Shown here one piece after another: positions 41,360 through 50,592 of a stretch of 64,000 nucleotides of DNA; the stretch's first letter is position 1, and every line of letters begins with the position of its first letter. Location of the stretch: assembly GCA_964475165.1 (NCBI GenBank), contig CAYYVN010000006.1, positions 70,097-134,096 of the forward strand, written 5' to 3'. The position numbers and the translations under genes are program-made. The notes beneath the pieces were generated by a model. That model was not told where the DNA came from. It worked only from the letters and a program-made list of their open reading frames with translations, and made no database searches. The stretch is from CAYUHK01 sp964475165. Lineage in GTDB: Bacteria > Verrucomicrobiota > Kiritimatiellia > JAAZAB01.

Positions 41360-42373
41360 ATGCGTGAAAAATTTTCAGCCGAAATAACTGGTCAGGACCA
41401 GGCCTTTGAGCTCAGCCTGCGTCCTCAGCAATTTCAAGATTTCATCGGCCAAGCCAAGGTAAAAGAGCGCCTGGAATTGTTCGTGGAAGCCGCGCGGCGC
41501 CGCGAGGATGTCCTCGAGCATGTATTGCTGGCTGGCCCGCCGGGTTTGGGCAAAACCACACTGGCCTATCTGTTGGCCAAGGCCATGGGCGTTAATATCC
41601 GCGCCACTTCCGGCCCCATCCTCGATAAGCCCGGCGACTTGGCCGGCCTGCTGAGCAGCCTGGAGCGAGGCGATATTGTTTTCATCGACGAAATTCATCG
41701 TATTCAGAAATCGGTCGAGGAATATCTTTATGCTGCCATGGAAGATTTCGTGATTGATATCATGATCGAACAGGGCCCGCATGCGCGTTCGGTGCGTTTG
41801 AGCCTGCCGCGTTTTACACTGATCGGCGCCACCACCCGCAGCGGCCTGCTCTCGGCGCCGCTGCGCTCCCGTTTCGGCTTGAATATCCGCCTGGATTATT
41901 ATCCGGCGGATGAGGTGCAGGAGATCATTCAGCGCTCGGCCCACATTCTGCAGGTGGAGATTGATGCCGCTGGCGCTGAGGAAATCGCGGGCCGTTCGCG
42001 CGGTACCCCGCGCATTGCCAATAATCTCCTGCGGCGCGTCCGCGACTACGCCCAAGTCAAGGCCGATAACCGCATTGTGCGCCCCATTGCCGAGCAAGCC
42101 TTGGCTATGCTGGAAATTGATAAACATGGCCTGGATGATATGGATAAACGCATCTTGCTGACCGTGGTGCAGAAATTCTCCGGCGGGCCGGTGGGTGTGA
42201 ACTCATTGGCTGTTTCCGTAGGCGAGGAAACCGATACCATCGAGGAAGTCTACGAACCCTATTTGATCCAGGAAGGCTATTTGAAACGCACCCCGCAGGG
42301 GCGGGTGGCCACGGAATTGTGCTATCGCCGCCTGGGACTCCCATCCCGGGAACAGCAAGGCACCCTGCTCTAG
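41360..42373 (+). CDS. ruvB: Holliday junction helicase RuvB
   Basis: 337-residue AAA+ motor for branch migration. Walker A AGPPGLGKTTLAY, Walker B VFIDEIHRI, sensor 1 IGATTRSGLLSAPLRSRFG and the C-terminal winged helix (IQEGYLKRTPQGRVATELCY) are all normal. RuvA and RuvC are not nearby. It ends 62 bp from the stop of the small basic gene on the other strand. Confidence 0.97.
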   Translation: MREKFSAEITGQDQAFELSLRPQQFQDFIGQAKVKERLELFVEAARRREDVLEHVLLAGPPGLGKTTLAYLLAKAMGVNIRATSGPILDKPGDLAGLLSSLERGDIVFIDEIHRIQKSVEEYLYAAMEDFVIDIMIEQGPHARSVRLSLPRFTLIGATTRSGLLSAPLRSRFGLNIRLDYYPADEVQEIIQRSAHILQVEIDAAGAEEIAGRSRGTPRIANNLLRRVRDYAQVKADNRIVRPIAEQALAMLEIDKHGLDDMDKRILLTVVQKFSGGPVGVNSLAVSVGEETDTIEEVYEPYLIQEGYLKRTPQGRVATELCYRRLGLPSREQQGTLL

Positions 42374-42435
42374 ATGCTCTTCTCCCTAAGCCAAGATCGT
42401 GCGGACCAAGCTCGTTCTGCTCCGCGGATCGCTAC

Positions 42436-42576
42436 TTAAGATTTAGGTTCGGCATCGGCCGGCGGGGCCGCCGGGGCCTTGACCGGAGGAGCGCTTTTTT
42501 TGGCGGCGGCTTTGCGGCGACTGATCCAGCGCCGGCGCCGCAGCCGTTTTAGACGAATTCTAAGTTGTTGACCCAT
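42436..42576 (-). CDS. Small very basic protein (46 residues)
   Basis: MGQQLRIRLKRLRRRRWISR begins a 46-residue protein of which 19 of the first 32 residues are Arg, Lys or Gln; the tail is Ala/Pro/Lys-rich and ends DAEPKS. An upstream in-frame ATG (42591) would give 51 residues. The inner start is favoured by the candidate promoter 12 bases upstream (TTGACT, 16 bp, TATATG). From memory, similar short proteins starting MGQKLR occur in Verrucomicrobia; their function is unknown and RNA or ribosome binding is only a guess. Divergent from the binding-protein gene. Confidence 0.6.
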   Translation of the reverse strand: MGQQLRIRLKRLRRRRWISRRKAAAKKSAPPVKAPAAPPADAEPKS

Positions 42577-42596
42577 AGCAGGCTCAACCATATAAC
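42568..42596 (+). promoter_or_regulatory. Candidate promoter for the solute-binding lipoprotein
   Basis: TTGACC (42568-42573), 17 bp, TATAAC (42591-42596), 92 bases before ATG 42689. Confidence 0.55.
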
Positions 42597-42616
42597 AGGT
42601 TGGTGGTAGGAGTCAA
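42589..42616 (-). promoter_or_regulatory. Candidate promoter for the small basic protein
   Basis: Minus strand: TTGACT (42616-42611), 16 bp, TATATG (42594-42589). It shares its -10 region with the plus-strand promoter at 42568-42596, so the two would compete. Confidence 0.5.
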
Positions 42617-42688
42617 GGGAGCCATTAAAAAAATATCTGCTCCGCCAGGGCAGCTCTCGAACCAGCTTAAGGGTGGAAAGGAATGGGG

Positions 42689-43489
42689 ATGCGAACTTCA
42701 AAAATACTATGCCTCCTAACAGTGCCCGTGCTATGCCTGGCTTTGAACGGATGCTTAACCGGCGGTGGCCAGCCGGCGCGCGGGGCGGCATCTGCCGTTC
42801 CGGCGCCTTTACGCGTGGGCATTACGCCCAACATGCCGCCTTTGGCCTATAAACAGGGGCGGCAGATGATAGGCTTGGAAGTTGATCTGGCTCAAGCCCT
42901 GGGTCAGGAACTGCATCGGCCGGTGCAGTTGGTTGAGCTGAAGTGGACCGAACAGATTGAGGCGTTGCGGGCCCATAAAACAGATGTGATCATGTCGGGG
43001 ATGTCCTTAACCGGCCTGCGCTCCGCGCGCATCGCCTTTAGCGAGCCTTATTTGCGTATTGGCCAGATGGCCTTGGCGCGTCGCAGCGATGTGGGGCGCT
43101 TCTTTACGCGCGGCACGCTGGTGTTGTTTGCCGGCCGGGTAGGCGTGGAGAAGGGCACCACCGGCGATCTATTGGTGCAGCAGGAATTCAGGCGTGCGCA
43201 AAGGAAGGTCTATGCGGCACCTCGCGCGGCGCTGCCCGATCTATTGGCCGGGCGGCTGGATCTTTTGATTCATGATGCGCCGGTCATCTGGTGGCTGGCG
43301 GCGGAGCAGGAAGCGCAAGGCTTGGCGGCCATCAATATCCTGTTGAGCTCGGAATATCTGGCCTGGGGTTTGCGCCTCGAAGATGAGCAGCTGCAGCGGA
43401 GCATCAATCGCATCCTGGAAGACTGGAAACGAAGCGCTCAATTGCAGCGCATGATCAAGCGCTGGATTCCCTATGCGCTGGAAATTTGA
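42689..43489 (+). CDS. Family 3 (amino-acid type) substrate-binding lipoprotein
   Basis: 266 residues. The signal peptide ends in a lipobox, LALNGC, with Cys22 as the lipidated residue. The mature part is a type II periplasmic binding fold: LRVGITPNMPPLAYKQG, GLEVDLAQALGQEL, DVIMSGMSLTGLRSARIAFS and RVGVEKGTTGDLL are SBP_bac_3 motifs. ATG 42689 has GGAAAGGA six bases upstream. No ABC permease or ATPase genes are adjacent, so its partner transporter is elsewhere, or it is a sensor or lytic-enzyme-associated protein. Confidence 0.9.
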   Translation: MRTSKILCLLTVPVLCLALNGCLTGGGQPARGAASAVPAPLRVGITPNMPPLAYKQGRQMIGLEVDLAQALGQELHRPVQLVELKWTEQIEALRAHKTDVIMSGMSLTGLRSARIAFSEPYLRIGQMALARRSDVGRFFTRGTLVLFAGRVGVEKGTTGDLLVQQEFRRAQRKVYAAPRAALPDLLAGRLDLLIHDAPVIWWLAAEQEAQGLAAINILLSSEYLAWGLRLEDEQLQRSINRILEDWKRSAQLQRMIKRWIPYALEI

Positions 43490-43497
43490 GCCGCCCC

Positions 43498-44310
43498 CTA
43501 GAAGATCCAGGAGATCTTCAGGCCGCCATGGCCTTCCTCAGCTGTATTAACCGATGTGCCGCCGTAAGCCGTGCAGCACAGGCTTTCAGTGGGGCTATAG
43601 CTCAGGCCGCCATTGAAGTAAGCGGGCACGCCGCTATACACTTTGTTTTTGGGTTCCTCGGTGACCTTGGCTTCGGCCAGGAAGGAAAACCTGTCGCTCA
43701 AGTCCCAAATAAAGCAGGCCGCGCCCGAGAAGAGTCCCTTATCATCGGCATTAACCTCATAGCGGCCGTCTAAAATGTAATGATAGACATCCTCCACCGT
43801 CGTGCCAACGGCGATGCCGAAGATGCCATTGCATTGGCCGAGACTGTAGCCAAAGCTGCTATCAATTTTTTGGAGCGGGGCGGAATGGTTCTCATTGCCG
43901 GTGGGGAAAGTGACCTCGATATAAGGAATCACCCAGGGATATTTATAGGTGTATTCATAGGCGAGCAGTTCCATGCCGACGACCAGATCCTTGATGCCCA
44001 TCTCGTTGCCCAGGCGATCCGACTGCATATAGCTGATGGGCAGTGCTGAATAGAGGGTGATATTCTCGTAGGCTCCGTAGCGCACGTAGGGGGTAGCGAT
44101 ATATTCGCTGCGCTTCAGGTCCAGTCCGGGCTTATTCAACGATTCATCATATTGCACATAACTGCCCAGCGCGCCGATCTCGAAGGCGAACAATTCCGGC
44201 ATTTTATTCTCTTTAACATAGAGGGGCCGCATGGCTTCCGATTGAGCATAGCCGTTGCCGACCATAGTCAAGAGTCCCGCTAAGAGCATCCCAGACATGA
44301 TTTTTTTCAT
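43498..44310 (-). CDS. Outer-membrane beta-barrel-like protein
   Basis: 270 residues with a clear signal peptide (KKIMSGMLLAGLLTMVGNGY, then AQS). Strands alternate polar and aromatic residues, e.g. EYIATPYVRYGAYENITLYS and YPWVIPYIEVTFPTGN, and the chain ends KISWIF with a terminal Phe, as in outer-membrane barrels. It resembles the loosely defined meta-pathway/transport OMP group. GAAGGAGATTACT precedes ATG 44310, the strongest ribosome binding site in this part of the window. The promoter is at 44345-44373. Transported substrate unknown. Confidence 0.7.
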   Translation of the reverse strand: MKKIMSGMLLAGLLTMVGNGYAQSEAMRPLYVKENKMPELFAFEIGALGSYVQYDESLNKPGLDLKRSEYIATPYVRYGAYENITLYSALPISYMQSDRLGNEMGIKDLVVGMELLAYEYTYKYPWVIPYIEVTFPTGNENHSAPLQKIDSSFGYSLGQCNGIFGIAVGTTVEDVYHYILDGRYEVNADDKGLFSGAACFIWDLSDRFSFLAEAKVTEEPKNKVYSGVPAYFNGGLSYSPTESLCCTAYGGTSVNTAEEGHGGLKISWIF

Positions 44311-44344
44311 AGTAATCTCCTTCAGAATGTCACGGTCTCCCAAG

Positions 44345-44373
44345 AGCCTAGCCTTATTCTTCCGGGACGGCAA
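44345..44373 (-). promoter_or_regulatory. Candidate promoter for the barrel protein
   Basis: Minus strand: TTGCCG (44373-44368), 17 bp, TAGGCT (44350-44345), 35 bases before the ATG. Confidence 0.5.
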
Positions 44374-44427
44374 TAAAAAAGATGAGCTTTCGGGCAATCT
44401 CAGCGGCTCGGTGGCCGGCTGCGCTTT

Positions 44428-47400
44428 TCAAGGTTGGCGGGCCTGATGGGTATTATAGTGGTCGCTGGAAAGCTTGATGAACCAAGTGGCACTGGCGGCA
44501 TGATAAAGCGCCGGATCCACCTGCCCATCCCCGTCAAAATCGCCCGTCACCGGCTCGTAGCCCGGGCCGCCAAAATACGGGAGACTGTTCCGGCTGTAAT
44601 TGGCGGCGGAAAACATGGCATGCCAATGGCCCTGCCGGGCTTCATAGACGGCCGGATCAGCCAGCCGATCCTGGTCATAGTGGCCAGCCACGGGCCGGTA
44701 GCTGTGTCCGCCCCAGCCTGAGGCCCGGATGGGTTGGTAGGCGCAGCTCGAACATCTTGCTTCCCAGTGCCCGCTGGTCAGATGATAGACGGCCGGATCG
44801 GTGCGGCCATCGCCGTCATAATCGGCGGGCACCGGGCAGTAGCCGTCTCCGCCGCAATGCTCCAGCCAGGCCAATTGATAGTTATGCGCCGAGAGCAGCG
44901 TCAGCCATAAGCCGCTGGTGACATGATAGAGCGCCGGATCAGCGCGGCCATCGCCGTCATAGTCGGCGGCCACCTGGAGATAGTCCGGCCCGCCGAAAGA
45001 GGGCAGGGTGGTCAGCGCATAGTTTTGGCCTGAGAGCAGGGCCTGCCAATTGCCGGTGGCCTGTTCATAGATCGCTGGGTCGGCCAGGCCGTCGCCATCG
45101 AAATCCAAAGCCAGCGGCTGGCAGCCGGCGCCGCCCAGTCTGGGAAAGACTTGTCCGTAATCCCATTGCGAAAGCTTGATCGCCCAGAAGCCAGTCGCCG
45201 GCTGGTAAAGGGCCAGATCGGTCTTACCATCGCCATCGAAATCGCCGCTGAGCGGTATCAGGCGCTGTGCCGCGCCTTGCTCGATGGTGATGGCCGCGGT
45301 GCGCGCCACATTGTTGCCCGGCTGTGGGTCAAGCAGTTGCGCGGTCTGCGCCCAGAGGAAGACGTAATAAAGCCCGCTGGCTGCCGCCGGGATGGTCAGG
45401 CCGGCGCCTTGCGCAGCCGTCAGGGTTAGTTCACGGCTTTTGCCCGCCGCCAGGCTCAGCTTGTAGCTCCCGCCGCCGATCCTGATGGCGGAGGCCGCCA
45501 CAAAGGTGGGTTGGCGGGAGAGATAAAAGTTGTAAGTGACTGGCTCCGCAACCAAAGCATCCGGCCCATTGTTGTGGAGAGTGAAAGCCACCCGATCCGG
45601 ATGGGCTGCGGGTGCGAGGCGCGCCGGTTGCCAGAGGAAATCACGGACCTGCAGATCGGCTCGCGCTGGTCTCGGAGGTGCGCAGGAGCCCCGCGCCGAC
45701 TGGCTATAATCGCTGCGGGCAGATGCATTGCTGGCCTGGATCCAGTAATAGAAGCTGTCGCCGGCTTGGACGGCGCTATCCTCATAGGAGGTCTGAGCTG
45801 TCTCGGCCACCTGGCTGGCCGTCTGGCTGGCATTGGTCCGGCTGCGGTAAATGAGATAGCTCTCAGCGCCACTGACCGCCTGCCAGTTCACCCGGATCTT
45901 GTTGGTATAGCTGCCGACGCTGGCGGTCACGCCGAGCGGGGCTGGCAGACTATCCCGGAAGGCTACCTTGGCCACCCAGGCGGCATCCGCGCCGGCGGTC
46001 GCGGCGGCATCCTTCGTATAGTTCCATCGGAGAGTGTGCTCTCCGGGAGCGATGTTGTGGCTGGCGTAGAGCCAGTCGGTCTGGCCCGAGATGGCCGCTT
46101 TTTCCGTACCATCCACGTAGAAGCGCAGGTAATCAAAGTTGGGTTCCGAGGATATCTTCCAGTAGAAGCTGAGGGTGCCCGGGCCCTCTACGGTGGTCTG
46201 CAACCAGGTTTGCTCTTCGTCTGCGATGGGACCGCTTTGCGCGGCCAGGTTGGTGTCCGGGGGCGTGGTGTCGCCCTGACCGAACCAGGCGGCATCGCCG
46301 CCGGAGGTGATGATCCAATCCGGCTGGCCGATGGCCGGGGCCAGCTGGGCGCGCACTTGGAGGGTCACGCCAACGAACTTGGGCGAGCCCATAGCGCCAC
46401 TGGCTGCGTTGGTGATGAAAGTCTGGTAAGTGCGGGGAGCCAAGCTTTCCGTATTGGTATAAGCCACCCAGATAATGTCATGCTGGCCAGTGCTGGAGCC
46501 GTCGCTGGGCGCCAGGGCCAGCCAGGGTGCGCCATGGCTGATTTGATAATCAAGGGTGCCGCTGCCCGAATTCCATATTTCATAGCTTTGATCGAGGGGT
46601 GCCGAAGCACCATTGGTGGTCACCTGCGCAAGATTGGTGGGTGAACAGGAGAGCACTGCTTGGGTCTTGCTCAAGATCAGATCGGCGTCGGCCACGCTGC
46701 CACAGTGCCAGGGATCGGAGCTGCCGACGACTATGCCGCTCAGATAATTTGAAGCATAACCGGTGGCGGTCACCTGGATGGTGTTGGTGGTTCCGCTCGG
46801 CACGCCGCATAATCCGTAATAGCCTTGCGAGCTGGTATAGGCTTGCAGCACTGTATCATCCGCCAAAGGGAGCCTGATGCTGGCATTGGCGATAGGCGTG
46901 CCATCGCTGTCGCTGATGCGACCACTGATGATTTCTCCGGTCTGATTGGTATAGATGTGGCTGATCACCCCCACAATTGTGTCAAACTCGATAATATTGG
47001 GCAGATTGTAATAGGCATCATAGCTGCCGGCCCAGCCCAGATTGAGGTGATGATAGCAAGAACCCTCATCATAGCCATAGCCATCACAGACGATGGCGTG
47101 TCCGATATCAGAGCCGGAGGCGATGATGCCGAGGATCACAGGCAGGGCCGCCTGCAGGTTGGCGTTGATGGGCAGCAGATAATCCGGGCCGTTAAAAAAG
47201 AGGCAGTCGGCGAAACCGAAGACCTCAGGCAGGGCCAGGGCGATAGCGGCCAGGGAGGTCCCTGATCCCGCGTCGCTATATTGCATCTGCACGGCCACGC
47301 CGGCGTCGGAACAGAGGGCGCCGATCATTTTCCATTCGTCTTCACTATAGGCCGCGCTCGCTGGCACCAGCGGCATCCGGCTCCAGTCATAGGCGCCGCC

Positions 47401-48150
47401 CAGGCCATCGCCGCCGCGGGTGGTGGCTGTTTGCCTAATGTTATCGACCCAGATGGAGTTGGTGATGATGCCGATACCCTCCAGCGGGAATTGCAGGTAG
47501 CGCATCAGTTGCGCCATGGCCGTGGCCACGCACCCGCAGACATAATTGTGGGGTGTATAATAGTTATAGCAATTGTGTCCCTGCGCCTGGCCCTGGCTCC
47601 ATTGGCTTTGCAGGAGGGGGCTCACGCGCAGATCAGCCGGGCTAGGCAGCAGGAGGAGCTGACTGGCAATCCAGTGCGCCGGCAGGGATTGCGTGAGCAA
47701 GCGTTGCCATTTTTGTTGATTGACTTGGCTGGCCTGGTTCATCCGCTGCGGGCCGGCCAAGAGCTGGGGGGCCGCCGCCGTGTTAGCCCAAGCCAGGCGC
47801 GCGGGCATATCCCGCTCTAAGAGGCAGGTCAGAGGGTTTTGCGGGCTGCTTTCATAGCTGCCTTGATCGCTGAAGGCGATGATCGGCTCGATGTTGTCAT
47901 CGGTGGCCAGGATGATATAGCCTTGCGGCGCCAGGTCCGCCACGCGATAGAGGATCCGCCCTTGAGCATCGGCAAAGGCACGCAGGCCGGCGATATGCGT
48001 GGGCAGTTGCTTGTGCAGGCGCCAGGCTTCAATATCCAGCCAGTTTTGCGCCAGCAGATGCGTCATGGATTCCGAGACGCTCGCCGCCTGAGAGGAGCAG
48101 GCCCATAAGAGCGCCAGTGCTACGCTGCCGAGTTTGAAGGATAGCTTCAT
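44428..48150 (-). CDS. Secreted C10 (streptopain-like) protease with FN3 and FG-GAP repeats
   Basis: 1240 residues. Signal peptide (1-22); propeptide region (25-175) with YIILATDDNIEPIIAFS; C10 cysteine peptidase domain (about 176-385) with catalytic Cys207 in CGCVATAMAQLMRY and His351 in GHAIVCDGYGY, then LGWAGSYDAYYNL. After it: a carboxypeptidase-regulatory-like domain (from 405), a BACON/Ig-like domain, a domain with SFYWKISSEPNFDYLRFYVD, one FN3 domain, a CARDB-like domain and six FG-GAP-like repeats (DFDGDGKTDLALYQPATGFW...). The C-terminal CARDB and FG-GAP set mirrors the end of the giant protein at 5992-12198. The start is ATG 48150. It probably digests host or environmental protein outside the cell. 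Confidence 0.88.
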   Translation of the reverse strand: MKLSFKLGSVALALLWACSSQAASVSESMTHLLAQNWLDIEAWRLHKQLPTHIAGLRAFADAQGRILYRVADLAPQGYIILATDDNIEPIIAFSDQGSYESSPQNPLTCLLERDMPARLAWANTAAAPQLLAGPQRMNQASQVNQQKWQRLLTQSLPAHWIASQLLLLPSPADLRVSPLLQSQWSQGQAQGHNCYNYYTPHNYVCGCVATAMAQLMRYLQFPLEGIGIITNSIWVDNIRQTATTRGGDGLGGAYDWSRMPLVPASAAYSEDEWKMIGALCSDAGVAVQMQYSDAGSGTSLAAIALALPEVFGFADCLFFNGPDYLLPINANLQAALPVILGIIASGSDIGHAIVCDGYGYDEGSCYHHLNLGWAGSYDAYYNLPNIIEFDTIVGVISHIYTNQTGEIISGRISDSDGTPIANASIRLPLADDTVLQAYTSSQGYYGLCGVPSGTTNTIQVTATGYASNYLSGIVVGSSDPWHCGSVADADLILSKTQAVLSCSPTNLAQVTTNGASAPLDQSYEIWNSGSGTLDYQISHGAPWLALAPSDGSSTGQHDIIWVAYTNTESLAPRTYQTFITNAASGAMGSPKFVGVTLQVRAQLAPAIGQPDWIITSGGDAAWFGQGDTTPPDTNLAAQSGPIADEEQTWLQTTVEGPGTLSFYWKISSEPNFDYLRFYVDGTEKAAISGQTDWLYASHNIAPGEHTLRWNYTKDAAATAGADAAWVAKVAFRDSLPAPLGVTASVGSYTNKIRVNWQAVSGAESYLIYRSRTNASQTASQVAETAQTSYEDSAVQAGDSFYYWIQASNASARSDYSQSARGSCAPPRPARADLQVRDFLWQPARLAPAAHPDRVAFTLHNNGPDALVAEPVTYNFYLSRQPTFVAASAIRIGGGSYKLSLAAGKSRELTLTAAQGAGLTIPAAASGLYYVFLWAQTAQLLDPQPGNNVARTAAITIEQGAAQRLIPLSGDFDGDGKTDLALYQPATGFWAIKLSQWDYGQVFPRLGGAGCQPLALDFDGDGLADPAIYEQATGNWQALLSGQNYALTTLPSFGGPDYLQVAADYDGDGRADPALYHVTSGLWLTLLSAHNYQLAWLEHCGGDGYCPVPADYDGDGRTDPAVYHLTSGHWEARCSSCAYQPIRASGWGGHSYRPVAGHYDQDRLADPAVYEARQGHWHAMFSAANYSRNSLPYFGGPGYEPVTGDFDGDGQVDPALYHAASATWFIKLSSDHYNTHQARQP

Positions 48151-48180
48151 GGCGAGCCTGGTCTTCGCTATAACTTCAGA

Positions 48181-48209
48181 ATTATGTGCGCTCCGTCGGC
48201 GTGGGTCAA
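48181..48209 (-). promoter_or_regulatory. Candidate promoter for the C10 protease
   Basis: Minus strand: TTGACC (48209-48204), 17 bp, CATAAT (48186-48181), 31 bases before the ATG. It lies just inside the 29-bp space after the end of hypE. Confidence 0.6.
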
Positions 48210-48214
48210 GCCGC

Positions 48215-49249
48215 TTAGCAGATGCGCGGCAGGTCTTCGCCCAGGGGCATTTGAATGATCCGTTCTCCACCGGCGCTGGTTTCGAGCAGGGCCAGGCCGG
48301 CTGGCTGCTCGCTGACCGTGCCGATGAGTGCGGCTTGCTGTCCCAACGGATGGGCCCGCAGCAGGTCCAGAGCTCGCGCGGCCGCGGCCGCCGGGCAGAT
48401 GATCAGGGCCTTGCCTTCATTGGCCACATTGAGCGGATCCAATCCCAGCAATTGGCAGACGCCGCGCACCTCAGGGCGGATCGGCAGGGCAGCCTCGCGC
48501 ACTCGGAGCGCCAGGCGGGTGCGGGTGGCGATATCACAAAGGGCCGCCGCCAATCCGCCGCGGGTCGGATCGCGCAGGCAGCGCAGATCGGGGATTTCGC
48601 GCAGCAGCGGGGCCAGCAGGTCCCAGAGCGGAGCCACATCACTGAGCAGCTCGCTCTGCAGGTGTAAGCGGGCGCTCATGATGGCCGCGCCATGATCACC
48701 AAGGGTGCCGCTGATGATGAGGGCATCGCCGGCTCGCGCATTGGCCACATGCATATCGTGCTGCGCCAGGCGCACGCCGATGCCGGCGGTGTTGATAAAA
48801 ATACCATGGCCGCTGCCGCGTTCGACCACCTTGGTATCGCCGGTGACGACCAGCACGCCCGTCTGGCGGGTGACCTGGGCCAGCGAGTCCAGGATGCGTT
48901 CCAGATCCGGCAGCGGCAGGCCCTCCTCGAGGATCAAGCCCAGGCTCAAGTAGCGTGGCGTTGCGCCTTGCATCACCAAATCATTGATCGTGCCGCAGGC
49001 GGCTAACTTGCCGATATCGCCCCCCGGAAAAAACACCGGATCAACCACATAGGAATCGGTGGTGAAGGCCAGTTCCTGCTCGGGAATGGTGAGGCTGGCG
49101 CTATCATCCAGGCGATCCAAGATCGGATTGCTCAAACGGTCTTGGATGATCCGGCGGATGAGGGTCTGGGTGCGCTCGCCCCCGCCGCCATCGGCCAGCA
49201 GGATGATCTCCGCCGAGTTGGGGTTCTGGGTAGCAGGGTCAGGCTTCAT
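48215..49249 (-). CDS. hypE: Hydrogenase maturation protein HypE
   Basis: 344 residues. HypE dehydrates the carbamoyl group on its C-terminal Cys to a thiocyanate that provides CN ligands for NiFe hydrogenase. ADGGGGERTQTLIR, TTDSYVVDPVFFPGGDIGKL, GDHGAAIMSARL and DPTRGGLAAALCDIA are ATP-binding PurM-like motifs, and the chain ends PRIC with the required Cys. ATG 49249 overlaps the hypD end by 11 bp, which fixes the start; the frame continues upstream without family similarity. Last gene of the hypABFCDE operon. Confidence 0.96.
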   Translation of the reverse strand: MKPDPATQNPNSAEIILLADGGGGERTQTLIRRIIQDRLSNPILDRLDDSASLTIPEQELAFTTDSYVVDPVFFPGGDIGKLAACGTINDLVMQGATPRYLSLGLILEEGLPLPDLERILDSLAQVTRQTGVLVVTGDTKVVERGSGHGIFINTAGIGVRLAQHDMHVANARAGDALIISGTLGDHGAAIMSARLHLQSELLSDVAPLWDLLAPLLREIPDLRCLRDPTRGGLAAALCDIATRTRLALRVREAALPIRPEVRGVCQLLGLDPLNVANEGKALIICPAAAAARALDLLRAHPLGQQAALIGTVSEQPAGLALLETSAGGERIIQMPLGEDLPRIC

Positions 49250-50357
49250 TGTGGTCGAGCTCCCTTCTCTTGCTGGCTGATCGGCGCGGCTCAGGGCCGG
49301 CATAGCGGTAATAGGCGGCGCAGGCACCTTCGCTGGAAACCATGCAGGCGCCCAGTGGCGTTGCGGGGCGGCAGGCTTGAGCAAAGAGGGGGCACTCAGG
49401 AGGGGTCCGCACGCCGCGCAAGATATCTCCGCAAATACAGCCTGTCGGCCGGCTTGGCGGCGGCAGTTCCAGCTCCGGCCAGCGGCGAGCGGCGTCATAA
49501 TCCCGGAAGCGCCGCCGCAGGCGCAGGCCGCTCCGGGGGATGGTTCCCAGCCCGCGCCATTCACTGGGACAGGCTTCAAAGACCCTGCTCAGGATGGCTT
49601 GCGCGGCTGGATTGCCGCTGGCGTTGACGCCGCGCTTATATTGGATTTCGACCGCGGCCCGGCCGGCGAGCACCTGGCGCAGGAGCAGCTCGATAGCCGC
49701 GAGCATATCGCTCGCTTCAAAGCCGGCCACCACGCAGGGAATAGCATATTGCCGGCAAAGCGCGGCGTAAGGGCGGCTGCCGATAATGGTGCTGACATGC
49801 CCCGGACAGAGGAACCCATCCAGCTGCACCGCATCGCTATCCAGCAAGGCTTGCATGGCGGCCGGCATGGTTTTATGAGCGCAGAGCACGCTATAGTTGC
49901 GCCAGCCCTGGGCCTGGGCCTCTTGAATGGTCCAGGCGACCGTGGGCGCTGTGGTCTCAAAGCCGACGCCCAGAAAAACCACTTCTTGTTGCGGATGCTG
50001 AGCGGCCTCCTGGAGCGCATCCGCCGCCGAATAGACCACGCGTACCCGCGCGCCGCGCGCGCGTTCCTGTTCCAAGGAGCTGGTCCCCGGAACGCGCAGC
50101 AGATCGCCGAAGGTGGCGATGGTGACTCCGGGCTGGCGCGATAAAGCGATAGCTTGATCTATATAGGCGGCCGGTGTGACGCATACCGGGCAGCCGGGTC
50201 CGGCCAGCAAGCTGATATTTTCGGGCAACAGCCAGCGCAAACCGCTGCGACAGGCGCTGAGGGTATGGGTGCCGCAGACTTCCATGAATTTGAGCGGGCG
50301 CTTGATGTGCGCGGCCAGTTCATGCACGGTTTTCAGATGAGCCGCTGTGAGAGACAA
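49239..50357 (-). CDS. hypD: Hydrogenase maturation protein HypD
   Basis: 372-residue Fe-S protein that, with HypC, holds iron during Fe(CN)2CO assembly. FMEVCGTHTLSACRSGL and GPGCPVCVTP hold the conserved Cys, VFLGVGFETTAPTVAWTI is the HypD signature, and the C-terminal CICGDILRG...CPLFAQAC...ACMVSSEGACAAYYRY binds the 4Fe-4S cluster. It starts 15 bp after hypC and overlaps hypE. Confidence 0.96.
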   Translation of the reverse strand: MSLTAAHLKTVHELAAHIKRPLKFMEVCGTHTLSACRSGLRWLLPENISLLAGPGCPVCVTPAAYIDQAIALSRQPGVTIATFGDLLRVPGTSSLEQERARGARVRVVYSAADALQEAAQHPQQEVVFLGVGFETTAPTVAWTIQEAQAQGWRNYSVLCAHKTMPAAMQALLDSDAVQLDGFLCPGHVSTIIGSRPYAALCRQYAIPCVVAGFEASDMLAAIELLLRQVLAGRAAVEIQYKRGVNASGNPAAQAILSRVFEACPSEWRGLGTIPRSGLRLRRRFRDYDAARRWPELELPPPSRPTGCICGDILRGVRTPPECPLFAQACRPATPLGACMVSSEGACAAYYRYAGPEPRRSASKRRELDHNEA

Positions 50358-50372
50358 GGTTTCTTCTATTCC

Positions 50373-50582
50373 CTAGGGTTCTGCATCCATAATCGCATAA
50401 AATTCGCGCGCATCAGCGGCCGAGCATTTACGGATGGCAAACCCGGCATGCAGGAGCACATAATCGCCCACTTGCGGATCGGCAATGAAAGCCACAATGG
50501 CGCTGCGTCGCACGCCGCGCACTTCCACCCGGGCGTTCTGACCGTTTAGCTCTATGATTTTAGCTGGTACAGCCAAGCACAT
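50373..50582 (-). CDS. hypC: Hydrogenase maturation chaperone HypC
   Basis: 69 residues starting MCLAVPAKI, where Cys2 is essential, with GDYVLLHAGFAIRKCS in the second half. It delivers the Fe ligand complex from HypD to the large subunit. AAGGAAG before ATG 50582 sets the start, much later than the long open frame would suggest. It lies between hypF and hypD. Confidence 0.95.
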   Translation of the reverse strand: MCLAVPAKIIELNGQNARVEVRGVRRSAIVAFIADPQVGDYVLLHAGFAIRKCSAADAREFYAIMDAEP

Positions 50583-50592
50583 GTCTGCTTCC

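Noticed and set aside
45511..46644. 377-codon plus-strand frame within the C10 protease gene
   Set aside because: Antisense shadow of a long, GC-rich repeat-rich gene; composition not protein-like.
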